Shown piece after piece: positions 1 to 6,919 of a stretch of 8,725 nucleotides of DNA (positions within the stretch are counted from its first letter, which is position 1; every line of letters starts with the position of its first letter). The notes beneath the pieces are model-generated. The model was not told the origin of the DNA, ran no database searches, and was given only the letters and a program-made list of their open reading frames with translations. Both the position numbers and the translations under genes were made by a program. Source of the DNA: Fimiplasma intestinipullorum (GTDB lineage: Bacteria; Bacillota_I; Bacilli_A; Erysipelotrichales; Coprobacillaceae); NCBI GenBank assembly GCA_018715065.1, contig DVMJ01000063.1:1-8725 (forward strand), read 5' to 3'.

Positions 1-1577
1 TCAATGGCGAGAAATTGTCCGTCTTTAAGGCGGATATAATGACGGCTGGCACGATAGGCTTCCAGTGCTTTCAGCAAGGCACTGGCATCCAGGTCATTCA
101 AAAGAAAATCGATGGATAGAAGATTGGAATGCGGATGATATTGTACAAATGGGGTTAAGCTGCGCTTTTGTGTTAGCTGTTTAAATTCTTTAGTATAATA
201 GATTTCAGCCAGTGTTGTTAAATGTGGCAAGTACTCGAAGATAAAACGTGAAACACTCTTATCATCTTTTAAATAAAGTTTCTTTTGACTGTTTAAAACA
301 AATCCGGCATTATTAATAATAGAAATGATGCGATTCTCCTCTTTTTTGGAGCGAAGGATCATGCGTCCCGAAACAGGTTGGGGCGAAGATGTCAAAAATG
401 GATCGAAAGTCAGTTGGTCATAAGTAAATTCTGCTTTGAGATATATGGTGCTTCTGGCGCGATCTAAGTAGATCTTCGCCTTTAAAGGAACTTTACGATA
501 CAGGCGTTGAATGGATTCAGGCAGGGTCATCATTTGTTCAATGGCAGGGATAACATTTTGAATAAACTGTTCTTTTTCTTCACCGCTAAAGCTCAAAGAA
601 GGGATCCCTTGGTAAGCGGCTTCGATAAAAGGATTCAGAATATAGGCTTGTCTTTCTTCAATCAGATAGATCATCTTTTCTTGAAGAAGAATTGACTTGT
701 CTTCAGCCAGCGCAAAAATTTCCTGAGCAGGGCGAATGTCTAATAGGATCTGTTGTTTCAGATAAGATAACAGCAGGCAGTGTGGCAGCTGATCCTGGCT
801 GATCTCTACTTCATGCGTTGTGATACCGTCATCTAAATAAACGGTTTGATTGACCCAGTAGCCCAACAGTTCATAGAGCTGCCTTGATGTGATCGATAAA
901 GCGCGTGCTTCGCGCACATTGAGACTGTTTTGATCGATCTTTATGTCATAAAGCGTATCTAGGAAATCAAGTGACTGTAGAAATGCCTCACTGAAAGTAT
1001 GCAATTCAGGAATGTAGGTAAAATCCTTGCCGAAGTAAAGCGAGGTGCCTTCTTTACGGGCACGAATCAGCGCCGGAATATTTCGCAGGACATACATTTT
1101 ATCCATTCCTATTTTAAATTCCAATGTAAAACCAGAGTAGAGATGATTGGTCAATTGTCCGGCTTTAAGATACATCTCAATGTTGACAACTTCTTTTTTC
1201 ACTTCAGCTGCCATTTCAGGTTCATGCAGAGCCAGGATCTTCCCTTTCATTTCTTTGATCATATGATCCATGTAAAAGTCATGATGTTCATCAAAGGCCT
1301 GAATCGCTTTGAGTAAAGCGACCGTATGTCGGCAGGCCCCGGCGAGCTCTCTAGAAGAAGGACAATCACAGTGATAGCGCATGCCATCTTCAGTATCAGC
1401 GGTCTTGACATAAACATGATAATCATGACCATGTTCGTTGACTAAAGCAAAATAGATATCGGTTTTATCATTATATTTGGTATCGTGAACAGCAGACGCA
1501 GCATAAAGCTTACAACCAGCATCATATTCACTGATTTGACTGCTGATCATGCGGATCGTCTGATCTGTGTATTTCAT
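1..1577 (-). CDS. SWIM zinc-finger protein, N-terminal half of a probable bacterial SNF2-family helicase (partial)
   Basis: The start is ATG at 1577-1575, with AGGAGG (1590-1585) seven bases upstream. The frame stays open for 525 codons to the left edge, so the C-terminus lies outside. Residues 70-84 carry a SWIM zinc-finger pattern: C70-x-C72, nine residues, then C82-x-H84, followed by a hydrophobic TVALL helix. The next roughly 440 residues are a mixed alpha/beta region with no ATPase motif. This order, SWIM finger then a long associated region, is that of Firmicute SNF2-type DNA translocases of about 1,000-1,100 residues, whose DEXH and helicase C-terminal domains come last; here they would be beyond position 1. 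The SWIM finger is seen; the SNF2 assignment is inferred from architecture. Such proteins are thought to act on DNA or DNA-protein complexes, but the exact role is unknown. It follows the 144-residue gene by 35 bases and is probably co-transcribed with it. A stand-alone SWIM protein is the main alternative. Confidence 0.72.
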   Translation of the reverse strand, partial: MKYTDQTIRMISSQISEYDAGCKLYAASAVHDTKYNDKTDIYFALVNEHGHDYHVYVKTADTEDGMRYHCDCPSSRELAGACRHTVALLKAIQAFDEHHDFYMDHMIKEMKGKILALHEPEMAAEVKKEVVNIEMYLKAGQLTNHLYSGFTLEFKIGMDKMYVLRNIPALIRARKEGTSLYFGKDFTYIPELHTFSEAFLQSLDFLDTLYDIKIDQNSLNVREARALSITSRQLYELLGYWVNQTVYLDDGITTHEVEISQDQLPHCLLLSYLKQQILLDIRPAQEIFALAEDKSILLQEKMIYLIEERQAYILNPFIEAAYQGIPSLSFSGEEKEQFIQNVIPAIEQMMTLPESIQRLYRKVPLKAKIYLDRARSTIYLKAEFTYDQLTFDPFLTSSPQPVSGRMILRSKKEENRIISIINNAGFVLNSQKKLYLKDDKSVSRFIFEYLPHLTTLAEIYYTKEFKQLTQKRSLTPFVQYHPHSNLLSIDFLLNDLDASALLKALEAYRASRHYIRLKDGQFLAI

Positions 1578-1612
1578 TTAATAACCTCCTCGGGTGGTCA
1601 AACAAACACGGT

Positions 1613-2047
1613 TTAGACCGGTTTGATCCAGGAAAGATCGGTAAAAGTATCATCTTCATCATTTAAAGTGGATGAGTCCATTTCAATGACCTCACTTTCA
1701 CACATATCCCCATCAAGCAAGAGATGGAATTGTAAAGGCTTATGATGAAAATGGAACACATCGATTTCAATCTGAAATATATCGTCTGCATACTTAAGTA
1801 AACTAACCACGATTTCATTGGGATCGGTCAGTGTGATCGGACCATCATTGACTGTGAAAGTCAAAAAGAAATATTGATCTTCATCCAATACCTTATCTTC
1901 AAAACATGTTTCCAAAAGCCATTTCATCGACTGAAACTGATTCAGACAATGTTCTTGCAAAGTCTGGATCTTTGCTTCAATGGAGAGTGATGATTTTGCT
2001 GTCTGATTGAGAAATTGCTGAAAAGCGCCATGATATATCTTCCACAT
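1613..2047 (-). CDS. Hypothetical acidic protein, 144 residues, paired with the SNF2-type gene
   Basis: I do not recognise this family. The frame opens with ATG at 2047-2045 and closes with TAA at 1615-1613. A GGAGAGGTGG ribosome binding site lies just upstream, ending at 2053 with five bases to the start, which supports a real gene. No signal peptide or membrane segment is visible. Residues 1-50 look helical. Residues 58-112 alternate in a beta-rich pattern (FFLTFTV, FQIEIDVFHF, LQFHLLLDG) and include a histidine cluster around 99-107. The last 30 residues are strongly acidic (for example DEDD at 130-133) and end in SWIKPV. Only 35 bases separate it from the downstream SNF2-type gene, so the two probably form one transcript. 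An accessory or adaptor role for the helicase-like protein is a guess from context only. Confidence 0.7.
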   Translation of the reverse strand: MWKIYHGAFQQFLNQTAKSSLSIEAKIQTLQEHCLNQFQSMKWLLETCFEDKVLDEDQYFFLTFTVNDGPITLTDPNEIVVSLLKYADDIFQIEIDVFHFHHKPLQFHLLLDGDMCESEVIEMDSSTLNDEDDTFTDLSWIKPV

Positions 2048-2064
2048 TTAAACCACCTCTCCAC

Positions 2065-2093
2065 ATTATACCATCTGTGATTCTTAAAAGAAA
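2065..2093 (-). promoter_or_regulatory. Candidate promoter for the 144-residue gene and the SNF2-type gene
   Basis: Reading the minus strand, a perfect TATAAT lies at 2070-2065. The hexamer 17 bases upstream is TTTCTT (2093-2088), a poor -35 that sits in the T tract of the preceding terminator. A start about seven bases after the -10 would fall near 2058, leaving a leader of only about ten bases that still contains AGGTGG. The site lies immediately after a terminator, where a new promoter is needed. Confidence 0.45.
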
Positions 2094-2120
2094 GAAAAAA
2101 ACACTCAACAAATGAGTGTT
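2086..2120 (-). terminator. Intrinsic terminator of the XRE-regulator gene
   Basis: On the minus strand an 8-base stem (AACACTCA at 2120-2113, TGAGTGTT at 2107-2100) closes a 5-base loop. It is followed by a T-rich tract (2099-2086, TTTTTTCTTTCTTTT-like). The hairpin overlaps the stop codon of the regulator gene (2121-2119). It separates that gene from the pair downstream. Confidence 0.8.
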
Positions 2121-2442
2121 AGATCGTTTTGATAAGCTCAACGAGATTATCAAGTATTTGTCTTTGTTTTTTGCTTGCTCTTTCATAGAAGAAGAGAAAA
2201 TCTGAGGCCGGTGTGTTATCACGAATCAGCCGTTGACCAAAAAGAGCTGTTCCCAGATCCATTTTGAGACAATTTGTCAGAGTAATCAGCATATCAAGAG
2301 AGAAGCGAACATGTCCATTTTCCATTTTAGAAATATAGAATGGAGTGATACCTGTTTGTTCACTAACATATTCTTGGGTATATCCAAGCTCTTTTCTTCT
2401 TTTCTGCAATCTGCTTCCAATTCCTTTGTAATCAAATTCCAT
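2119..2442 (-). CDS. XRE/Cro-C1 family helix-turn-helix transcriptional regulator
   Basis: This is a 107-residue protein with an N-terminal lambda-repressor-like DNA-binding domain, about residues 5-65. The segment from LGYTQEYVSEQTG to YISKMENG (about 19-43) matches the HTH_3 pattern: TQ at the start of the first helix, a turn after the EQTG, and an S-x-x-E-N-G recognition end. The C-terminal 40 residues are short and helical (FFYERASKKQRQILDNLVEL), with no ligand or peptidase domain, so it is a small DNA-binding protein. A GTG at 2451 is also in frame, but ATG at 2442 is preferred because AGGTGG (2453-2448) sits five bases before it and would be partly coded if GTG were used. The gene has its own terminator and lies downstream of the yebC terminator, so it is likely monocistronic. 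Its target is unknown; self-regulation is common for such proteins. Confidence 0.88.
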   Translation of the reverse strand: MEFDYKGIGSRLQKRRKELGYTQEYVSEQTGITPFYISKMENGHVRFSLDMLITLTNCLKMDLGTALFGQRLIRDNTPASDFLFFYERASKKQRQILDNLVELIKTI

Positions 2443-2447
2443 TCCTA

Positions 2448-2453
2448 CCACCT
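2448..2453 (-). promoter_or_regulatory. Ribosome binding site that decides the regulator start
   Basis: AGGTGG on the minus strand, five bases before ATG at 2442. The competing GTG start at 2451 lies inside this motif and has no comparable site upstream. Confidence 0.6.
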
Positions 2454-2473
2454 ACTGTTTCTTTTTCTTTACA

Positions 2474-2479
2474 TGTATA
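2474..2479 (-). promoter_or_regulatory. Possible -10 box of the XRE-regulator gene
   Basis: On the minus strand TATACA lies about 32 bases before the ATG, a plausible distance for a short leader. I see no convincing -35 at 16-18 bases, so it would need an activator or be a weak promoter. It is the best of several poor candidates in 2443-2616. Confidence 0.3.
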
Positions 2480-2498
2480 TTTTACCAACTTTTCCAGG

Positions 2499-2512
2499 AA
2501 TACACCATACAC
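2499..2512. repeat. Tandem 7-base repeat upstream of the XRE-regulator gene
   Basis: AATACAC and CATACAC lie side by side, sharing ATACAC, about 20 bases upstream of the possible -10 box. Their position would suit a regulator-binding site, but repeats this short can occur by chance. The rest of 2443-2616 holds no gene that I can support. Confidence 0.25.
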
Positions 2513-2618
2513 TGGTAGAACAAGTTCGGCCTAAAATCTGCGTATTTGCAAAGAAAAGTTCAATTTATAGAACAGGAAGTTTGATTAATGTAAAAATATT
2601 GAATTTTGCTGAAGCAGA

Positions 2619-2645
2619 ACAAAAAAACATGCCTTCAGGCATGTT
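2619..2645 (-). terminator. Intrinsic terminator of yebC
   Basis: On the minus strand an 8-base stem (AACATGCC and GGCATGTT; plus-strand arms 2626-2633 and 2638-2645) closes a 4-base loop. It is followed by a run of about seven T (2627-2621). It starts nine bases after the yebC stop codon. It isolates yebC from the regulator gene downstream. Confidence 0.85.
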
Positions 2646-2653
2646 CGTCTGTG

Positions 2654-3397
2654 TTATTCTTCTTCACTGCCGTCATCATAGTTAGAAACATTATGATAAA
2701 CGGTGTCGACATCATCACAATCATCTAAAAGATTCATGAGTCTTTCAAACAATTCCATTTGTTCGCCTTCCAATGTTGTCCAGCTTTGTGGAATGGTCGT
2801 AATATCGTCTTCAATGAATTCAACGTTTGGTAAAACAGCTGTGATGGCTTCTTTGATCTTCGTTAGATCAGTAGGTTCACCAACGATCTTGATCTGACCA
2901 TTTTCCAATGTCTGCAGATCCTGGACATCTACATCTGCTTCAATCAGTGCGTTTAATGTCGCTTCTTCGTCCAGTCCTTCAAAAACAACAATAGCAAGTG
3001 TATCATAAAGATAAGCAACTGAACCAGCTGCACCGAGTTTCGCTTTTGATTTTGTAAATGCAGGACGTACCTGGCTTAATGTACGATTGACATTATCTGT
3101 CAGGCATTCAACGATAACTGTTGAATCACCAGGACCGAATCCTTCAAATTTCAATGTTTCATAGTTTTCAGCGACACCGCTTTTCACTTTATCTATGGCA
3201 CGTTTGATGACGTCAGAAGGAACTTGTGCTCTTTTCGCCTTGTCAATCAGACTTCTTAAAGCGAGGTTTCCATCTGGTTCAGGACCACCGGATTTTGCGA
3301 CTAAATAGATTTCTTTACCGTATTTAGAATACAGTTTGGCTTTTGCTTTGGCAGTCTTTTCCATGGCTGCTTTACGAACTTCATGAGCTCTCCCCAT
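2654..3397 (-). CDS. yebC: YebC/TACO1-family protein (YebC-II/YeeN-like type)
   Basis: The full-length protein has 247 residues, the usual family size. Family motifs are clear: GGPEPDGNLALRSLIDKAKR (37-56), VPSDVIKRAIDK (59-70), FEGFGPG (84-90) and ECLTDNVNRTLSQVR (97-111), then the middle and C-terminal alpha/beta domains and an acidic tail. The N-terminus begins MGRAHEVRKAAMEKTAKAK rather than the GHSKWANIKHRK of classical YebC. That places it with the YeeN/YebC-II branch. The family was long annotated as transcriptional regulators, but newer work on it and on mitochondrial TACO1 points to ribosome binding that relieves stalling at proline-rich stretches; I take translation support as the likelier role. 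The ATG at 3397 has AGGAAAGGAAG upstream. The gene is monocistronic, with a strong promoter and its own terminator. It acts in the cytoplasm. Confidence 0.95.
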   Translation of the reverse strand: MGRAHEVRKAAMEKTAKAKAKLYSKYGKEIYLVAKSGGPEPDGNLALRSLIDKAKRAQVPSDVIKRAIDKVKSGVAENYETLKFEGFGPGDSTVIVECLTDNVNRTLSQVRPAFTKSKAKLGAAGSVAYLYDTLAIVVFEGLDEEATLNALIEADVDVQDLQTLENGQIKIVGEPTDLTKIKEAITAVLPNVEFIEDDITTIPQSWTTLEGEQMELFERLMNLLDDCDDVDTVYHNVSNYDDGSEEE

Positions 3398-3432
3398 TAA
3401 TATCTTCCTTTCCTATATATTTACCATTTAGG

Positions 3433-3461
3433 ATTATATACTATTTTGGCCTAAAAATCAA
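3433..3461 (-). promoter_or_regulatory. Sigma-A promoter of yebC
   Basis: Reading the minus strand: TTGATT (3461-3456), 17 bases, then a perfect TATAAT (3438-3433). The start would be near 3426, giving a leader of about 29 bases that contains the ribosome binding site. This is among the best-formed promoters in the window and suggests steady expression. Confidence 0.8.
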
Positions 3462-3567
3462 TAGCACCTCATCATCAGCAAGATTGAATGTCAACAGGCT
3501 CAAACGCGCTTTTTTTGTAAGATTGACCAGGAATAAGGGACGAAAACAGCTATTCTTCATATTTAAC

Positions 3568-3595
3568 TTTATTCTTTGGGAAAAATGTGTATAAT
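3568..3595 (+). promoter_or_regulatory. Promoter of the flavoprotein-ktr operon
   Basis: A perfect TATAAT lies at 3590-3595, eight bases before AAGGAGG (3603-3609). The -35 is weak: TTTATT at 3568-3573 with 16-base spacing is the best fit. It is the only good -10 on this strand before the flavoprotein gene and faces away from the yebC promoter, making the gap 3398-3619 a divergent promoter region. I see nothing else in that gap. Confidence 0.5.
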
Positions 3596-3619
3596 AGGCT
3601 GTAAGGAGGAAATTGTGGT

Positions 3620-4801
3620 ATGGATGTGGTTGCAATTGTAGGCGCCGGCCCAGCCGGATTATCCGCAGCGAAGGAGCTCGCTTCACGGCCTGATTTGTTT
3701 CAGGTTTTACTGATTGACCGAAACAAGAAACCTGGACGTAAGCTTTTAGCGACAGGAAATGGCAAGTGTAATCTTTCGAATCTGGATATACGCCCTGAAA
3801 AGTATCATGGGGATATCGATGCTGTTTTCGACTGGGTTAACCAATTCAAAGCCGAGCCTTATTTTCAAGACCTGGGCTTATGTTTGCGCGCCAAAGGCAA
3901 TCTGCTTTACCCTTATTCGGAGCAGGCACAGTCTGTTCTTGATTGTTTTTGGAATGATCTAAAGGAAAAGGGAGTCATCTATATGCCAGAGAGGACGATC
4001 GTTGATTTTCAGGTAAACAAAGGACGTTATGTTCTCATAGATGATAAGAACCAACACATTTACGCAGATCATTTGGTCCTTGCCGGCGGTGGGAAGGCCA
4101 GCCGTCAATTGGGCAGTGATGGTTCCTTGCTGGAATTAGTAAAGAATAAGGGTGTCCTTGTTTCCAAACTTTATCCAAGTCTGGTTCAGTTAAAGACCAA
4201 ACCGGCTTATAAACAGCTGAAGGGAACACGTGTCCATGGTACTTTCTTCTTATACCGAGACCAGCAGCTGGTGACAGGCTGTAAAGGTGAAGTCTTGTTT
4301 ACCGAAGATGGGGTTTCGGGAATTGCTGCTTTGGAATTATCAAGCTACTTATCTCATGAGCCAGGAGTCAAGCAGGAAATCGAATTGAATTTAGCTGACG
4401 AATTAGAGGTTTCACAGCTTCGATCTTATTTCCAAAAATGGCAGCATCAAACGCATTGTCTGGACGGCTTACTGGCTAAAAAAATCGCCAGTATCCTGGA
4501 AGATCCCCCAATCACAAGTGCGAAAACGCTGATTTCACGTGTATGTCATTGGCGTTTAGAAGTGATAGGAACGCGCGGATTTGATTTTGCGCAAGTGACA
4601 TCAGGTGGGATCCTGCTTCAGGAACTCGATGCTTACCTGATGCTTAAGCGATTTCCGGGTGTTTATGCTTGTGGAGAAATACTCAACGTAGATGGAGACT
4701 GCGGTGGGTACAACCTTCACTTTGCCTGGGCTAGCGGGCAAAGAGTAGGGCGTAGGATCCTTCAGACATGTGAAATGGCTGACGAAGAATCTGTCAGCTG
4801 A
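3620..4801 (+). CDS. HI0933/BaiN-like FAD-dependent oxidoreductase
   Basis: This 393-residue protein is of normal family length (about 400). It opens with a dinucleotide-binding fold: VAIVGAGPAGLSA (4-16, GxGxxG), with the acidic end of the second strand in LLIDRN (30-35). Family signatures follow: GRKLLATGNGKCNLSN (39-54), a middle domain from about 190 to 310, then VTSGGI (326-331), YACGEILNVDGD (349-360) and GGYNLHFAWASG (362-373), which closes the FAD site. The family is annotated as NAD(P)/FAD-dependent oxidoreductases. One member, BaiN of Clostridium scindens, has been tied to bile-acid reduction, but most members have no known substrate, so I do not assign one. The ATG at 3620 has AAGGAGG ten bases upstream. 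The stop is 42 bases before ktrB with no terminator between, so it is probably the first gene of an operon with ktrB and ktrA. No membrane segment is seen; it is cytosolic. Confidence 0.92.
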   Translation: MDVVAIVGAGPAGLSAAKELASRPDLFQVLLIDRNKKPGRKLLATGNGKCNLSNLDIRPEKYHGDIDAVFDWVNQFKAEPYFQDLGLCLRAKGNLLYPYSEQAQSVLDCFWNDLKEKGVIYMPERTIVDFQVNKGRYVLIDDKNQHIYADHLVLAGGGKASRQLGSDGSLLELVKNKGVLVSKLYPSLVQLKTKPAYKQLKGTRVHGTFFLYRDQQLVTGCKGEVLFTEDGVSGIAALELSSYLSHEPGVKQEIELNLADELEVSQLRSYFQKWQHQTHCLDGLLAKKIASILEDPPITSAKTLISRVCHWRLEVIGTRGFDFAQVTSGGILLQELDAYLMLKRFPGVYACGEILNVDGDCGGYNLHFAWASGQRVGRRILQTCEMADEESVS

Positions 4802-4828
4802 AATAAAAAAAGATCTTTGAAAAATTTA

Positions 4829-4835
4829 GAGGGAG
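4829..4835 (+). promoter_or_regulatory. Ribosome binding site that decides the ktrB start
   Basis: GAGGGAG lies about eight bases before ATG at 4844. An in-frame TTG at 4817 would place this motif inside the coding region and has no site of its own, so the ATG is preferred. Confidence 0.55.
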
Positions 4836-4843
4836 AATTAAAG

Positions 4844-6214
4844 ATGAAAGAAAAATTGCTGGCTTCTCCAGTGCGAGTCATTGCCTTCAGTTTTTTTATG
4901 GTCATCCTGGTTGGATCGCTGCTTTTGTGGCTGCCAATTGCAAATGCCAAAGAAAACTGTGGTTACTTGAATCATCTGTTCATCGCGACATCGGCAACCT
5001 GTGTTACAGGCTTAGTGTCGGTTGTCCCTTATGAGCAATATACGCTTTTTGGACAGATTGTGATCATTTGCTTGATTCAGGTGGGAGGCCTTGGTTTTTT
5101 AACCTTTTTGACCATGTTTTTTAGTTATGCGAAAAAAAGGTTGTCTTTAAGTAATCGTTTATTGATGCAAGAATCACTCAATATGAACAGCTTAAGTGGG
5201 ATCACGCCCTTTGTGAGGAAGATCTTCATTTACACGTTTGGCTGTGAGTTACTGGGCGCGGTGATTTTGGCTTTTCAATTCGTGCCTGAATTTGGTGTGG
5301 CAACGGGACTGTATTATGCCATCTTCCATTCGATTTCCGCTTTCTGTAATGCGGGCTTCGATGTGATTGGCTCAACCAGTCTGATTGCCTACAACAATAA
5401 TTATGTGGTATGTCTGACGATTTGTTTTCTGATTATTGCAGGAGGTATCGGTTTTGCAGTCGCCTTTGAAATCAAGGACCGGGTGCGATATTTCCTGACA
5501 CATCCAGGAGGAATGCGAAACTTTCTGGCGTCTTTTACCTTACATGCGAAATTAGCTATTCTGGTAACGGGAATCCTGCTTGTTTCTGGAACGTTCCTGG
5601 TTTATCTATTTGAAAAGGACAATCCAGGTACTTTAGGCGGAATGCCTTTACCTCAGCAGATCCTGAACGCTTTCTTTCAGTCCACTACTTACCGTACCGC
5701 TGGATTTGCCAGTATTGACCAGGGTGCCTTAAATGACATCAGCAAGCTGTTAGGCTGTCTGATCATGTTTATTGGTGGTTCTCCTGCAGGTACTGCAGGC
5801 GGTATTAAAACTGTGACCTTAGCAACGATCGTGCTAGCCGTTCGAGCGGTTGTTAAAGGAAATCGCCAAATCGGTGCTTTTGGTCGTAAAATCAAAGTGG
5901 ATACTGCTTTGCGAGCTTTGGCTGTCTTTTCCATTTCGATTGGAATTGTCATGGGAGCTTCTGTCTTGCTTTGTGTACTGGAAAGCTATCCTATGATTGA
6001 TTTATTCTACGAGGCTTTTTCGGCTTTCGCAACGGTTGGCTTGTCGGCCAATCTCACATCGCAGTTATGTGATCTAAGCAAGCTTATTTTGATCTTACTG
6101 ATGTATGTTGGACGTATCGGTCCAATTACGATGGTGCTCAGCTTCATGAAGAAGAGTCGTAACAATCGAGAAAATCAGGTCGTTTACCCTGACGCAGAAA
6201 TTTTAGTTGGTTAA
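4844..6214 (+). CDS. ktrB: KtrB potassium uptake channel subunit (Trk/Ktr/HKT superfamily)
   Basis: This is a 456-residue polytopic membrane protein that forms the ion-conducting part of the KtrAB potassium transporter. The four repeats of the superfamily each show a pore loop with the selectivity glycine: SATCVTGL (50-57, G56), SAFCNAGFD (165-173, G171), TTYRTAGFAS (281-290, G287) and SAFATVGLSANL (393-404, G399). The flexible gate loop of the third repeat is present as GGSPAGTAGGIK (311-322). An arginine in the last helix lies in YVGRIGP (421-427). Length and the short N-terminus fit KtrB rather than the longer proteobacterial TrkH. It ends 18 bases before ktrA, and the pair would work as a KtrB dimer on a KtrA ring, driven by the membrane potential and possibly sodium. 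An upstream in-frame TTG at 4817 would add nine residues but lacks a ribosome binding site. Confidence 0.95.
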   Translation: MKEKLLASPVRVIAFSFFMVILVGSLLLWLPIANAKENCGYLNHLFIATSATCVTGLVSVVPYEQYTLFGQIVIICLIQVGGLGFLTFLTMFFSYAKKRLSLSNRLLMQESLNMNSLSGITPFVRKIFIYTFGCELLGAVILAFQFVPEFGVATGLYYAIFHSISAFCNAGFDVIGSTSLIAYNNNYVVCLTICFLIIAGGIGFAVAFEIKDRVRYFLTHPGGMRNFLASFTLHAKLAILVTGILLVSGTFLVYLFEKDNPGTLGGMPLPQQILNAFFQSTTYRTAGFASIDQGALNDISKLLGCLIMFIGGSPAGTAGGIKTVTLATIVLAVRAVVKGNRQIGAFGRKIKVDTALRALAVFSISIGIVMGASVLLCVLESYPMIDLFYEAFSAFATVGLSANLTSQLCDLSKLILILLMYVGRIGPITMVLSFMKKSRNNRENQVVYPDAEILVG

Positions 6215-6232
6215 GCAAAGGAGAAAAGATTC

Positions 6233-6913
6233 ATGGGAAAAAAACATGTCAATAAACAATATGCAGTGATTGGTTTAGGTGTCTTTGGTTCAACGATTGC
6301 TAAGACATTAGCAAATCTTGGATGTGAGGTTCTGGCTATCGATAAGAATCTGGATTGTGTAGAACGTATTGCTAATGATGTCACGAAAGCTGTACAGGCG
6401 GATGCAACAGATAAAGATGAATTGATCAGCTTAGGCATTCAGGATTTCGATGTCGTTGTCGTTGCCATCGGTAATCATCTAGAAGACAGCATTCTGTCTG
6501 TCATGAATGTGAAAGAATTGGGTGTGAAATTGGTCATTGCCAAAGCGAAAAACAAGACGTTTATGCAGATCCTTAAAAAGGTTGGCGCTGACCGCGTCAT
6601 TCGTCCGGAAAAGGAAATGGGAATGAAAGTGGCCAAGTCCTTGGTTAGACGTCATATTGTAGATCTGATAGAGCTAGATCCAGAATATTGTGTCGTTGAG
6701 ATGATTGCGCCTTCACTGTGGGTAGGTAAATCTTTAAAAATATTAAATGTACGTGCCATTTATGGCTTTAATATTCTGGGTGTTAAGTATGCAGGCGAAG
6801 AGAAGCTGCATCTTTCAGTGGATCCGGATTATCAGATTCAGGAAGGTGATCATTTCCTGGTTGTCGCAGAAACGAAAAAAGCAGAACGCTTTGATCATTC
6901 TTCTTCTCTTTAA
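6233..6913 (+). CDS. ktrA: KtrA potassium uptake regulatory subunit (RCK/TrkA family)
   Basis: This 226-residue cytosolic protein has two domains. The RCK_N domain (about 9-130) has the Rossmann motif GLGVFGS (14-20), an acidic residue closing strand two in AIDKN (35-39), and QADATD (55-60); in KtrA proteins it binds ATP or ADP and switches the channel. The RCK_C domain (about 141-213) follows. In Firmicutes the RCK_C domain of KtrA binds cyclic di-AMP, which closes the system; I infer this here but cannot see it directly. The length is standard for KtrA. The ATG at 6233 has AAAGGAG (6217-6223) nine bases upstream and 18 bases separate it from ktrB, so the two are co-translated from one message. 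The serine-rich tail (DHSSSL) runs into a promoter-terminator region. Confidence 0.95.
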   Translation: MGKKHVNKQYAVIGLGVFGSTIAKTLANLGCEVLAIDKNLDCVERIANDVTKAVQADATDKDELISLGIQDFDVVVVAIGNHLEDSILSVMNVKELGVKLVIAKAKNKTFMQILKKVGADRVIRPEKEMGMKVAKSLVRRHIVDLIELDPEYCVVEMIAPSLWVGKSLKILNVRAIYGFNILGVKYAGEEKLHLSVDPDYQIQEGDHFLVVAETKKAERFDHSSSL

Positions 6914-6919
6914 TATAAG
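6891..6919 (+). promoter_or_regulatory. Promoter of the prepilin peptidase gene, nested in the ktr terminator
   Basis: TTGATC (6891-6896), 17 bases, then TATAAG (6914-6919). The -35 lies in the last codons of ktrA and the -10 overlaps the left arm of the ktrA terminator. Transcription would begin near 6926, in the hairpin loop. Only 22 bases lie between the terminator and the next gene, leaving no room for a later promoter. Confidence 0.55.

Noticed and set aside
507..1316. Plus-strand open frames inside the SWIM/SNF2-type gene
   Set aside because: They are antisense to a continuous 525-codon frame with a good start and a zinc-finger motif.
2518..2573. LexA (SOS) box
   Set aside because: Firmicute LexA sites need GAAC-4-GTTC; here the spacing is two bases, or the half-sites are in reverse order.
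2233..2685. Plus-strand 150-codon open frame
   Set aside because: It lies antisense to the regulator, its upstream region and the end of yebC, has no ribosome binding site, and its residues look like translated non-coding DNA.
3398..3619. Small gene or RNA in the divergent gap
   Set aside because: Open frames here lack ribosome binding sites and overlap the two promoters; no terminator-bounded transcript is visible.
4778..4798. GCTGAC/GTCAGC stem at the end of the flavoprotein gene
   Set aside because: The six-base stem has a nine-base loop and no T tract on either strand, so it is not a convincing terminator.
4817..4843. In-frame TTG start adding nine residues to KtrB
   Set aside because: No ribosome binding site precedes it, while GAGGGAG sits correctly before the ATG at 4844.
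4802..4843. Cyclic di-AMP riboswitch before ktrB
   Set aside because: The gap is only 42 bases, far too short for the ydaO-type riboswitch, and no fitting structure is seen.
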